Shown piece after piece: positions 1 through 11,221 of a DNA stretch of 64,000 nucleotides; position 1 is the first letter of the stretch; each line of letters opens with the position of its first letter. Under the pieces are notes generated by a model. That model was not told the DNA's origin. It ran no database searches and saw only the letters and a list, made by a program, of their open reading frames with translations. Source of the DNA: Mesorhabditis belari. Lineage: Eukaryota; Nematoda; Chromadorea; Rhabditida; Rhabditidae. Location: the NCBI GenBank assembly GCA_958450365.1, contig CAUEEP010000910.1:963001-1027000 (forward strand). Direction: 5' to 3'. The position numbers and the translations under genes are program-made.

Positions 1-318
1 CGTTTAAGATCGTTGTTTAAGATTTCGGTAAAGTTATCCAAAGGGGATTCTATTATCTATTGACTTTGAAGACACAATTTTAGCATTAGCACGTCTCTAG
101 GTAAAATTGGGAAGTTTTAAAATGAAAACTAGTGCATTTGGTGAATTCAATTTTGAGAAGATTCAAAAATTTCCCATTTCCCATTGCTCGTTTTTCGGGG
201 GTGGGACAAATGCGACAAAGAGTCGACTGTAGTTAGGTCATTCTTTATCAGTCCCAATAAACAGACAACCAAATATCACTCCACTAAATAAGCAAAGAAC
301 CTTACAATTAAAAAAAAC
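1..318. other. No gene seen at window start
   Basis: The sequence is AT-rich. Apart from the solo palindrome end motif at about 196-217, nothing is recognisable. Confidence 0.5.
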
Positions 319-740
319 GGGGGTGGGACAAATGCGACCTTTTTTTGCGCACCTTTTTTTTTGCTGGAAAAGGCCTTAGGTCGTAGGTCGTAGAGCTTCG
401 AAAATATTTCCATAGAAGGGAATCATATGCGTAGATTCCGAATTTCGACAAATCAGACCTCGCTGACACGTCAAATTTGGGCTAAAAGGCAAAAACTGCG
501 GAAAAGCGTTAAGTTGCGTAGTTTTTGCCTTTTAGCCCAAATTTGACGTATCAGCGAGGTCTGATTTGTCGAAATTCTGAATCGACGCATACGATTCCCT
601 TCTATGAAAACATTTTTGAAGCTCTACGAGCTCTACGACGGCTCTACGCTCTACGACCTACACCCTAAGGCCTTTTCCAGCAAAAAAAGGTGCGCAAATG
701 TCCAGGTGCGCAAAAAAAAGGTCGCATTTGTCCCACCCCC
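319..740. repeat. 422-bp palindromic hairpin element
   Basis: The two halves are reverse complements. The left end reads GGGGGTGGGACAAATGCGAC and the right end is its complement. The arms share the 'GCGCACC', 'TGGAAAAGGCCTTAG' and 'GACCTCGCTGA' blocks, and the centre lies near 505-515. There is no coding capacity. The structure fits a non-autonomous foldback or MITE-type element. A second, unpaired copy of the end motif lies at about 196-217. Confidence 0.8.
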
Positions 741-1373
741 AAAAACTCTCATATAACACCACGGTGACAGAAGAAAGTTTTAATTTTATGCCAAAAATCT
801 CATGGTGGTGGCCCATTTGGTCTTAGGGACCCCCGTTTTTCAACTTTTACACTGGTGCACTCTACAAAAGGATGATTTCCTCAAAAACCAAAAGAGTTTA
901 CAGTTTTTTCGTTTCGATATTTCGAATCTATGAACATTTTTTCACTAGATTCATAAGTTTATTTAAAGATTTAAAAGTAAATTCGTTTTTTATAAGTCTT
1001 TAAACGTGATTGCTATGAAAAAATGAAATTTGTTAAAAATTTGGCTCATTTTTGTTAGCCAAGATAGCCAAGATAGCCAAGATAGCTCGCATTTGTAATA
1101 ATAGAGCTCAAAAAGCACTCCTTTTATATTATGTAACTCTAAAAACGTATTAGTGCAGAAACAAAAACGGAAAAAGAAGATTTTTAGAGACTCAAAATTA
1201 GAATTTAACTCTTTTTCAGCATAGCATTTTTGTACTGCTTGGCTGGGGTTGTTAAAGTCATTCAAAGATGTTATATTTCTTCTATTCTATGTAAAATTAC
1301 ATGTAGATTTTATGATTAATTGCTGTTTTTCAGCTTAGGGATTGTATTGTCTTAGAAAGCCAAGGAGATGCAC

Positions 1374-2284
1374 AGGGTCACCAGAAATAACCCATCCTTA
1401 CATTTTAACCTCTCAAAACTCTCTAGATAATACACCTAAACAAAAATGACTTATGAATATATGAAGAAGACATCCTTAGGAACTTAATCATGAAAATTTG
1501 TTTCTCTAGGACGATCCTGCTTTTTACAGGATTGTTCTAGAGATCCTAGATTGCAGGATTGTCCTAGAGATCCTAGATTGCAGGATCGTCCTAGAGATTC
1601 TAGATTGCAGGATCGTCCTAGAGATTCTAGATTGCTGGATCGTCCTAGAGATTCTAGATTGCTGGATTGTCCTAGAGATTCTAGATTGCAGGATCGTCCT
1701 AGAGATCCTAGATTGCAGGACACAAAAGTAGGCTAGGCGCATAGCCTTCTCAGGCCGCTTCTTTTTCTCAAGAAAAGTCCCTCGTTCTTTACGCCCAAAA
1801 TATGGATTAAGTTCAAGCTTTCACTGTTAGAATTGTTAATCATTTAGCAAACTATAAAAAGGTATCCGAGTGAGCATAGGAATAAGTTCTAATTTTTAGG
1901 CTCGGACACGAGTAAAGAGTAAAGAACGAGGCACTTTTCTTGAGAAAAAGAAGCGGCCTGAGAAGGCTATGCGCCTAGCCTACTTTTGTGTCCTGCAATC
2001 TAGAATCTCTAGGACAATCCTGCAATCTAGAATCTCTAGGACGATCCTGCAATCTAGAATCTCTAGGACGATCCAGCAATCTAGGATCTCTAGGACAATC
2101 CTGCAATCTAGGATCTCTAGAACAATCCTGTAAAAAGCAGGATCGTCCTAGAGAAACAAATTTCCATGATTAAGTTCCTAAGGATGTCTACTTCATATGT
2201 TCATTGGTCATTTTTGTCTAGGCGCATTATCTAGAGAGTTTTGAGGGGTTAAAATGTAAAGATGGGTTATTTCTGATCACCCTG
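1374..2284. repeat. ~911-bp palindromic element with internal 27-bp minisatellites
   Basis: The ends read CAGGGTCACCAGAAATAACC and, inverted, CAGGGTGATCAGAAATAACC. A TA follows the right end, which fits Tc1/mariner-type termini. Each arm contains a run of a 27-bp unit (core TCCTAGAGATTCTAGATTGC) at about 1551-1715 and 1996-2130, in opposite orientation. The arms then pair through a block around 1718-1800 and 1920-1990. The 9-residue periodic ORFs here are products of the 27-bp unit, not genes. A related half end (TTATTCTGATCACTCTGTAG) lies at 3614-3633. Confidence 0.8.
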
Positions 2285-2837
2285 TACAAGACAAAAGATC
2301 ATTTTTGAAGTCAATGAAGAATATTTTTAAGTGGTACTTAATCATGCGTTTTTTTTGACAACAAAAAAAACTTTCAAAATGAAAGAAGGAACTTGTTATG
2401 TCGAGCAAAACAGCAATGATTCAAGCCACAACAAAAGCTCGATAAAAATCAAAGACGAAAAGTTTGCGAAAATGAAATACTAACTCAAAACAGTAAATGA
2501 AAGTACATAAAGTTCGAGTACATAAAATCAAGAGCTCAATTGCCCAAACAAGATTAAAATGCAGCAATAAATGAAGAAGAAAATTGTAAAAACGAGAACT
2601 CATTGAAAATAGCTGAATTTAGAACGAAAGGGCTTTTGATTTAGCAAATTTTGACTTAAAAAAGAGGAGCTTGAGCTCTTGAGCTTATTCGAGCTTATTT
2701 TTGGTAAGCCAATTGACTTTTTACTATAGATCTTTGAAAGAAAGTGCTCAGGTAAAGTTCTTTAGGTAAAAATGATTCAAAAGTGCTTAATTGGCTCTAG
2801 TTTTGGATAGTATTAGTTCTGATTTTTAATGCTCAGT

Positions 2838-2990
2838 AAAGAATGCTCAGTAAAGAATGCTCGGTAAAGAATGCTCAGTAGAGAATGCTCAGTAGCTCAG
2901 TAAAGAATGCTCGGTAAAGAATGCTCAGTAGAGAATGCTCAGTAGAGAATGCTCAGTAAAGAATGCTCAGTAAAGAATGCTCAATAAAGC
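2838..2990. repeat. 15-bp minisatellite
   Basis: Tandem copies of GAATGCTCAGTAAA(G), with some units shortened or reading CGGTAAA. The flanks from 2285 to 3650 show no convincing gene. Confidence 0.85.
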
Positions 2991-3664
2991 TTTGAAAGAC
3001 CAAAATTAATCAATAAAGGATCTTGTTTATTCAGCGGGTTTTTAGGAAAAAAATATAAAAGAAGGAACGTTTGCAAAAAGATAAAAGATAAAACAATGAT
3101 AAATGTAAAGAACAATATAGTCAATTAGCAAAAATAGAAAAATACAGTCAATTTTAACTCACATTTTTGAATCCAATGTAGTGAAGAAGGGTTTTACCTA
3201 AAATCTTTTTCTAATAGCAAACATAAAATAACTCAATAGACCAAAATGACCAAAATTTATGCAGCGATTGCAAAAAAATAACTATGGAATGATTATAAAT
3301 CATAAAGAAATCATAAAGATTTGATCTGGATGAGTTGAAGAGAAAGAAATGGCTTTGGATTGGAGACGATTGGAGACTCTTGAGTTATACAACCGATTGG
3401 GGAATGAGTTGAGAACTTCGCTGGTACTGTGGTTCTTTTAACTTCTCAATTCCTAACCAAATTTCGTGGTCTTTTTTTGGGATTTCGTTTGAATCTTTTG
3501 AATTTTAGCTGGTAAGAGTGTATAATTAACGATTTTTTATATAACGATACGATTAACTATTTTTATTTAGTCCATCTGCATGTGAGGATCGAGTTAAAAA
3601 GGTTTGTCCGGGTTTATTCTGATCACTCTGTAGTCATTTATTAAGCTCTATTGAAACTTTGTAA

Positions 3665-3770
3665 AGAAATGAATGGCAAAGAGTTTGAAAGGGGAATTCA
3701 CAGTCGGCCTTGTGCTTACCAGGCAGATTCTGCACCACTGAGCTATCGGCGCCTTTTCCGCGCAAGAAGA
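3665..3770 (-). pseudogene. tRNA-like pseudogene fragment
   Basis: The minus strand contains an A-box-like TAGCTCAGTGGTGCAG and an anticodon-arm-like CTGCCTGGTAAGCAC, followed by a degenerate B box (TGTGAATTCCC). A shorter fragment with the better B box GGTTCAATTC lies at about 4110-4146 on the same strand. Both sit in a similar 'GGCAAAGAATTTG' context. The stems do not close, so this is a relic or tRNA-derived repeat, not a working tRNA. Confidence 0.4.
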
Positions 3771-4496
3771 AATAGAAAAGAAATCAGTTGTCAACTGTCA
3801 ACAATGGCAACTTGTCAACTGTCAACAATGGCAACTTGTCAACTGTCAACAATGCCGCAACTTCTCGTTGCGGCTTTCTTAGGGGAGATCTTTGCAAAGT
3901 AAAGTACGCTAGTTCTTTGAATGGATTCTAGAAAGAATCTCAACTATTTTAAACTATTTTAAACTATTTAAAACTATTTTTAAACTATCTTAACTATTTT
4001 AGAAACACACCCTCTCTGGTGCACTTAATCCATTGCTTATTCAAGTGCTGTATTGGTCTCAATGGTACACTGATGATGGCAAAGAATTTGGAGTTGTCAG
4101 GATCAGAATCAGGCAAAGAATTGAACCGTCAGCCTTGTGCATACACTTTTAGCAATAAAATAATCAAATTCAAATCAAATTCAAATCAAATTCTAAAGCC
4201 TAAAGTCATTTCAAAAAAGGTTTTCAGTCAGAACATCAAAACAAGAACCAAGAACCGAATTTCGATCTATCAAGAGGCGATGTTTCTCATGGAAATTTGA
4301 AAATCTCTCAAAATATCGAAAAAATAATCCCCGAACATTGGCGAGGGTGGATTTAAAATAAAATCCTCGAAAATAATTCCTTTAATCCTATAAAACTTGA
4401 AATATTTAAGGGTTCTCTCGAATTTTTTTGAATTTCACGCGAATTTGAATAATTCAATGGGACGATAAACCCTTTTCCCGATTGGAAAATCTTTGA

Positions 4497-4575
4497 AAAT
4501 CGTTTAAAATCGTTAAAAATCGTTGAAAATCGTTGAAAATCGTTGAAAATCGTTTAAAATCGTTGAAAATCGCTT
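4497..4575. repeat. 10-bp minisatellite
   Basis: Tandem AAATCGTTGA / AAATCGTTTA units, about seven copies. Confidence 0.85.
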
Positions 4576-4747
4576 TCCGAGATTTATAGACACATCAAAA
4601 GAATGAGAAAAATTGTCAAGGTCTTTGCTGTTTATGGAAAGGTTTCCATTTTGAAAGGGCACATGAAATCAAGAGGGAAAAGGGCAAAAGGCTAAAGAGT
4701 AATCAGAAAATAAACAAGTTGAATCAAGAAGAACGAATCGAAATGGG

Positions 4748-5412
4748 GATCCGTATTGGAACGGTATTGGAACGGTATTGGAACGGTATTGGAACGGTAT
4801 TGGAACCGTATTGGAACTGTATTGGAACGGTATTGGAACCGTATTGGAACCGTATTGGAACCGTATTAGATCAAAATAGGAACCGTATTGGAACCGTATT
4901 GGAAACGTATTGGAAACGTATTGGAAACGTATTGGATCAAAATCGGAACCGTATTGGAACCGTATTGGAACCGTATTGGAAACGTATTAGATCAAAATAG
5001 GAACCGTATTGTAACCGTATTGGAACCGTATTGGAACCGTATTGGAAACGTATTGGAAACGTATTGGATCAAAGTCGGAACCGTATTGGAACCGTATTAA
5101 ATCAAAATAGGAAACGTATTGGAACCGTATTGGTACCGTATTAGATCAAAATTGGAACCGTATTGGAACCGTATTAGAACCGTATTGGAAACGTATTTGG
5201 AACGGTATTGGAACCGTATTGGATCAAAATAGAAACCGTATTGGAACCGTATTGGAACGGTATTGGAACGGTATTGGAACCGTATTGGATCAAAATAGGA
5301 ACCGTATTGGAACCGTATTGGAAACGTATTAGATCAAAATTGGAACCGTATTGGAAACGTATTGGATCAAAATAGGAACCGTATTAAAACCGTATTGGAT
5401 AGGATAGGATCA
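4748..5412. repeat. 11-bp minisatellite, ~660 bp
   Basis: Dominated by the 11-bp unit GGAACCGTATT with GGAACGG and GGAAACG variants. Interruptions of the form GGATCAAAATA recur every few units, giving a higher-order pattern. ORFs across it repeat every 11 residues and are not treated as genes. Confidence 0.9.
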
Positions 5413-5829
5413 AAATAGGATCAAAAGGACAGAAATTTGGGTAACAAATTTGGAACGCAAATTTGGGAAACAAATTTAATTTGAAAGTTACATGTTTTGT
5501 ATCGGCATCGGCATCAGCAAAAATCGGCAATAGTCCCTCCACGATTAATTTTCCATACATTTCTTATTCTTATTTGATGCAAAAGAAAATTATCTACATT
5601 TTGCATACTTTGAGATCACTTAAAACAGAATTGGTGTCGAGAAAAGGGCAGCTAACTTTTTTGAGCCTTTTTTTGACATTTTCTCATCTCAGATTCTTTC
5701 TAAACGGCTCTAAAAGATTCAACAAATAGCTGATTTCTTTTCTACATTTAATAAAAATAAGAAACACAAATAAAATTAACCGTAAACACATTATTTTCGC
5801 CGGCACTGTTTGTACATGGCGCTGTTTTA

Positions 5830-6190
5830 ACCAGCTCCTCAATTAGGCTAAGTTTACACTTAAACAATCGCTCGTCTCTCGACACTAGTACGTTTATTTC
5901 TGAACCCTTTGGTATTAAATTAAATAATAGAAAGGATGGGTGACCTTTTGAGATATAACACATGTTTTTCACATTAACCAGCGCTTAGAAAAAAATGATT
6001 GAAAGATGATGAAAAATCGGCTTTTTTTGTCACTTTTCAGCCAGTTTTTTTCAAGGCATTGGTTAATGCTAAAATGATATGTTATATCTCAAAAGGTCAC
6101 CCATCCTTTCTACTTTAATTTGATACCAAAGGGCGCAGAAATAAATGTACTGGTGTCGAGATATGAGCGTTTGTTTGGGTGTAAACTATG
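5830..6190. repeat. Palindromic element
   Basis: The left arm at about 5840-5950 and right arm at about 6085-6190 pair through AGGATGGGTGACCTTTTGAG, 'AAAGGGTTCAGAAATAAA' and 'GTGTCGAGA' blocks. A further flank at 6200-6720 repeats the motif 'TTCTATTAGAATATTTA' at both ends (about 6215 and 6694), so two related elements may be adjacent. A 12-bp repeat (GGAACGTGCCCG, about four copies) lies at 6641-6694. Confidence 0.65.
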
Positions 6191-7923
6191 CGACTTCTAC
6201 GACGCTCCTATGGGGTCTTCTATTAGAATATTTACAGTAGATCTCTTATAGAAATCAAGAGAAACACTTGTTAGTTGTAGCTGTAAGTTGTGCAAGAAAT
6301 ATTGTAAGTTTTAATTTACAGCTCAAGAGTTGAACAAGCTTTTCTTAAATTGCGCATTTTTTTACTCTAATAGAACGCCATCTCAATAGTGCCAGGGGTA
6401 TAGTCGCGTAGTCTAACTTTGAACGTTCGATTCTCTGCACTGCTTTAAGCTACAGAATTCGTTTTGGTGTCAAATGATAGCCCTTGAAATCTAGTATCTT
6501 TTGGTATCAAAAGTGTAGTTGGGAAAATGTAGGGGCTGAGAAAAATAATGATTTTCTAAGAAGAACCTAGATTTTCTAAGAAAAAGCTAGATTTTCTAAG
6601 AAGAAGAAGGAGTACGCGAGGAGGTGGCGCGCCACCGAACGTGCCCGGAACGTGCCCGGAACGTGCCCGGAACGTGCCCGGAACGCCATGGCGTTCTATT
6701 AGAATATTTATAGTAAGTGCTATTCCTCGCTAGGTAGTCAAGGGAATTTGCAGAGTAAATAAAAGCTGTCATGTTTTTGTAAAGTAGCTGCTTTTATAAA
6801 GTAGCTGTTTTTGTAAAGTAGGACTGATTTTGACGGTTTTCTTTTGATTTTTGCGAAACTTTTAGCACTTTCACGTTTTTAAAATGTGTCCTTGAGGTGA
6901 AAGCATCCTGTGGGCAGGGAAAATGTGAAAAGAATGTGAAAAGACAATGAAAAGTGTCACCTCAAATTGCTCCTGAGGAGAATAGCAATCATAAAAGAAA
7001 ACTGATCCACACAAAAAAGGGAATTTTCCATTTGAAAGTGACAAAAAAGATCTACTACGGTTGCAATACGGTTTCAATAGCCATTAACAACAGAAAAATC
7101 GGTATCAGACATCAACTTTGTTTGCGAGTTGTGAAATTTCCGCTAAAACGAGTTCGATTTCAAAATTTTCACAAGAAAATCGAGAAAATCGAGTCTATCA
7201 TTGAGAAACTTTAAAAAATTTAAAAGAGAAAAACAAAAAGATTGAAAAGATCGAATGTTACGATAGATATAAATCTCAATTTCCCCGCGGATTTAGTGAT
7301 GGATCGAGTCGCTGGTTCTTCGGTTCTTCGCCATTTTTCTTCTAGAGTTTGACAAATTTTTGGGGATGAAAATTTCGGATATTTGAGAAAAGATGGAATT
7401 GATGCGATCAAACAACCCCAAAGATAAAGATCGCACAAGGAGAATTTGCTTTTTCACCCTTTTTTTATGAAGTTTGTTAAAGGAAACAAAGTTCTCGATC
7501 GGGTTGTGATTCGGGAACTTAAGTGCAAAGTATTTTAGAGTTTTGACATTTCACAAATTTACAGTTTTTTGTTTAACAAGTTTTTGCGCACAGTTACCTA
7601 GAAAATTGCGATTTATAGATCATTGAAAGACTTGAATATTGTAGTAGATCTGGTTTTTCGTTCGAATCGTCCTATTCGGTCCAATCCTTCGGTCCGATTC
7701 AATTCGATTCGAAAAAGTTCCAGATCAAGCATGTCAAAACGAGGGCCGGCCCGGGTCAGGCTGACAAACTCTTGGACGACTAGGGGCCGGGCCGACAAAT
7801 TCTGGGAGGGCTGCAGGCCGGAGAAATAAAATCAGGGGCGAGGCCTAACAAATTCTGAGACGACTAGGGGCCGGGCCGGGTCGACAAATTCTGGAAGGGC
7901 TGCGGGAGAAATGAAAGCAGGGG

Positions 7924-8040
7924 TTGGGGCCAGCCCGGTTAGGGCCAGCTCGGTTAGGGCCAGCTCGGTTGGGGCCAGCCCGGTTGGGGCCAGCTCGGTT
8001 GGGGACAGCCCGGTTCGGGCCAGCTCGGTTGGGGCCGGCC
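7924..8040. repeat. 15-bp GC-rich minisatellite
   Basis: Tandem GGTTGGGGCCAGCTC / GGTTAGGGCCAGCTC units, about eight copies, in an otherwise AT-rich region. The overlapping Pro/Ala/Arg-rich ORFs are repeat products. No gene is seen from 6700 to 8360. Confidence 0.85.
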
Positions 8041-8384
8041 CTTGACATGCTTGGTCCAGAACGATTCGATTCAATTCAACACTTACGTTCTCGGTCAGGG
8101 CTGAATCGATTCGTTTCGAACGAAAGCCAGCCGGAAAACCAGAAAACTATTGTGTAGTAGAAAGTCTTATATTCTAGTAGGAATTTCCCGGATCTGGCTA
8201 AATCTGGAAACTTAACCAGGTACCTAATCAGCCAGAGGTCAGCCTATGATCCAAGTCAAATATGAAATGCCGTTTCCGCTTCCGTTTCTAAACATTCTTG
8301 TGCATTCTTGAACCCAGCCCTGGCCTGAATTATTGACTTTTCTTTTTGGCTTTGGGACATCGTATTAGGGAATTTTGTGAAGTC

Positions 8385-8935
8385 AAGATCGAGTTTTCGA
8401 GATTTTTTTTGAGCTCTGGCCTATCTGATAGTTTTCATCGAGGTTTCTGAATCAGTTGTTTGTTTTTCCGGAACGTTTCTGTAACGCGAGATATTTGGCA
8501 TACAAAATTTGGCCTTTTTACGGCTGTTTTACAAGCTTTTCTCTTCTCAAATGGGCCCTGATGGTCTAATGGTTAGTGTGACCGCGTTCAGAGCTTTTTG
8601 TCCCTGGTTCGAATCCCTTCATGCTAATGCCAATGCCCAATCTTTTTGTCCAATTGCCAAAAACTATTTTTTAGGATTTTAAGTAAGTTAGTACAACAAC
8701 TTTTAACAACAACAATTTTAGTACAACAATAAACTGCGAAATGTAAACAAGGTTTATGCAAAGAAAACAATGTAAAGACCAAATTTTGTATGCCAAATAT
8801 CTCGCGTTACAGAAAAGTTCCAGAAAAACTAACAGCAGATTCAGAAACCTCGATGAAAACTCTATCAGATGGGCCAGAGTTCATGTGAAAACTCGAGCTT
8901 GACTTCACAACATTCCCTAGTTAGCAAAATTCAAC
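8385..8935. repeat. Palindromic element enclosing a tRNA-like sequence
   Basis: Left arm (about 8385-8512) and right arm (about 8778-8935) pair through 'TAACGCGAGATATTTGGCAT', 'GATTCAGAAACCTCGATG' and 'GGCCAGAG' blocks. Between the arms, 8553-8631 on the plus strand has a good A box (TGGTCTAATGGTTAGTG) and B box (GGTTCGAATCCC). The acceptor stem does not close. The arm motif ATATCTCGCGTTACA recurs in the 44.2-44.8 kb element, so the two look related. Confidence 0.7.
8553..8631 (+). pseudogene. tRNA-like sequence in loop of palindrome
   Basis: Internal RNA polymerase III type-2 promoter boxes are present (A box near 8563, B box near 8607). The 5' and 3' ends do not pair as an acceptor stem and no clean anticodon arm is visible. 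Confidence 0.5.
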
Positions 8936-9225
8936 GAAATTTGTGAGTATAAACTGTCTAAAGGCAAAAAGGCAACCAAAAAACATCGTTAAAAGAATGC
9001 GGAGATTGAAAAATCTCTTGTTAGACTGTTGGTAAAGAAAGGCGGCAATGAATGCACTCAATGTGGATACCGACTGACTTTTGGATCTCCAACTTTATCA
9101 ATAAATTTTCTCACTTTCTCATTTTTCCCCCCAAATGAACGTTTGATCTCGACTTTGAGAGAACTTTCGGTGTTTCGATGACCTTGTCACTTTTCAAGTT
9201 AAAATTTTCAATAACGATTTAAACA

Positions 9226-9494
9226 TACCGTAAATACTGTAAAAGTACCCCACGCCCATAATGACGGTGCGGAGCGTTGCGTAGTCTAGCTTTGGACGCG
9301 TTTTTCTCGACACTGGTTTATGCTACAATGCGCGCTTAGATATCAAAAAATAGCTGAAATTCAGGGCTATTTTTTGATACCAAAGATGCATTTTTTGAAA
9401 GTACGGGTGCTTTGTAAAAAATGAAATACTAAAAAACTTTTGCGACTACGTGACTGTACGAGAGGGGTGGGGTACTATTACAGTATTTACGGTA
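9226..9494. mobile_element. MITE family A, copy 1
   Basis: A ~269-bp non-autonomous element starting TACCGTAAATACTGTAA and ending with its complement TACAGTATTTACGGTA. It carries characteristic 'CGACACTGGTTTATGCTACA' and 'CAGGGCTATTTTTTGATACC' blocks. Other copies lie at 9715, 10226, 31113, 31473 and 61764. The probable target duplication is TA. Confidence 0.85.
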
Positions 9495-9714
9495 TGCCTT
9501 TCGTTTCACCCTTATGGGGAATAAAGGCAACGGAAAGAAGCCCAATTTCATCGTGTTTGCGATAAAGAACATCTTTTTTTGTTGTCTAATCTATTCGTTT
9601 TTATTTCTAAAGAATAACTAAAAAGAATTTTTAATAAAAAAGATCTACTGATACGAAATTGGTAATCCAGCCGAACTAATTTCATCGTCTGTACGTTTCT
9701 TTATGATGAATAGC

Positions 9715-9983
9715 TACCGTAAATACTCTAATAGTACCCCACCCCCATAATGACGGTGCGGAGTGCTGCGTAGTCGAGCTTTGGACGCGTTTTTCTCGAC
9801 ACTGGTTTATGCTACAATGCGCGCTTAGTTGTCAAAAAATAGCTGAAATTCAGGGCTATTTTTTGATACCAAAGATGCATTTTTTGAAATTACGGGTGCT
9901 TTGTGAAAAATGAAATACTAAAAAACTTTTGCGACTACGTGACTGTACGAGAGGGGTGGGGTACTATTACAGTATTTATGGTA
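9715..9983. mobile_element. MITE family A, copy 2
   Basis: Same length and ends as copy 1, in the same orientation. It lies directly downstream of the lone Srh exon on the minus strand. Confidence 0.85.
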
Positions 9984-10005
9984 CCTATTTTTCTCTAAAA
10001 CTCAC

Positions 10006-10182
10006 TTGATAGATCAACAAATGCACTTTGAAATCTTTCATTTGAATCGGCGATCGATAGACGATCAAATAAAGAGCAAAGAAGCCCAACGGAATGCTCA
10101 AAAATGAAAGAGTTTTCACGTAAAGTAGATAAAAACTCGGATTCTCGTAGGTGCATCCAGTTAGATTATATTGATTGGACAT
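10006..10182 (-). pseudogene. Isolated duplicate of Srh receptor exon 1
   Basis: This 177-bp exon encodes 59 residues beginning MSNQYNLTGCTYENPSF. It matches exon 1 of the 30.9-kb receptor gene except for at least one change (LLYV versus LLYL). It keeps the same ATG context and GTGAGT donor. No exons 2-8 follow on the minus strand, so it is a gene fragment. The duplication also carried the flanking spacer and MITEs, in inverted orientation relative to 30.9-31.7 kb. Confidence 0.8.
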
Positions 10183-10225
10183 TTTTCTTATTGAATATTT
10201 TCTTGTAAAGGTACTTTTTTGATTC

Positions 10226-10591
10226 GGTACGGTGCGGAGTGTTGCGTAGTCTAGCTTTGAACGAGTTTTTCTCGACACTGGTTTATGCTACAATGCGCGT
10301 TTAGTTGTCAAAAAATAGCCCTGAATTTTAGCTATTTTTTGATACCAAAGACACATTTTTTGAAACTACGGGCGCTTTGAAAAAAATGAAATACTAAAAA
10401 TCTTTTGCGACTACGCGACTGTACGAAGAGGGTGCGGTACTATTACAGTATTGGTCCAGGTCTAGGTTCAAACCTAAGCCTAGTCTAGGTTCAAACCTAA
10501 GCCTAGTCTAGGTTCAAGCCTAAGCCTAGTCTAGGTTCAAGCCTTAGTCTAGTCTAGGTTCAAACCTAAACCTATTACAGTATTTATGGTA
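10226..10591. mobile_element. MITE family A, copy 3, split by minisatellite
   Basis: Starts within the family-A sequence (GGTGCGGAGTGTTGCGTAG) and lacks the first ~35 bp. Its right end is interrupted after TATTACAGTATT by a 23-bp minisatellite (10456-10572, unit core CTAGGTTCAAACCTAAGCC). The end is then repeated as TATTACAGTATTTATGGTA. Confidence 0.75.
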
Positions 10592-11221
10592 AGTAATCTT
10601 TTGCTGTGAAAAGCAAAAGAAGTGAGGATTTTATACTTTTTACTACTGAGATCATCGAGAGGAAAAAGTGTTTTGCTTTCAATGTACAAAATGTTGAACT
10701 CCAAAAGTTTTTGGTGTTTATTTTTAGACTGTGACATCCAGGGTTGCTTTTGAAAAATTCACCTTTTGGAAATGGAAAATTCACCGCTTTTGTTGGAAAT
10801 TTTCAAATTGATACCGGATTTTTGAAGATTTCCCTTCTATTACTTCTATTACAGTAATCTTAAGAAGCCAAAAAGCGGTGAATCAAATCGAAAAATTGAA
10901 TGTTTTAGATGAGTTACGAGTTTGTTGACTATTTTGCTGACTGATGTGAGATTTGTACTAGGTTGGCAAGTTATAAACGATCGCTTTTGGGTAATGTATT
11001 TTCTGAAAAAACGGCTTATCCAATTAAAAAACGGGTTGACCCTCCCCTTGAACCAGTTAAATCACTGTTTGAGTCTTCGGATAAACCCAGTTATCTAGCC
11101 ATAAGAGTTTTCAAGATTTCCCGGTTACTGAATAACTGAAATTATGGAACCGGTAAGCTCTAAGATTCCTTGTTACTAAATAAGCTTTCTGCTAACGTTT
11201 TAGCAATACCATAGAAACTAT

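Noticed and set aside
1484..2173. Overlapping ORFs with 9-residue repeats (SRISRTILQ-like)
   Set aside because: They are translations of the 27-bp minisatellite inside a palindrome and are open in several frames on both strands.
4719..5100. WNRIGTVLEPY-type repeat ORFs
   Set aside because: A product of the 11-bp satellite; the periodicity is in DNA, not a protein fold.
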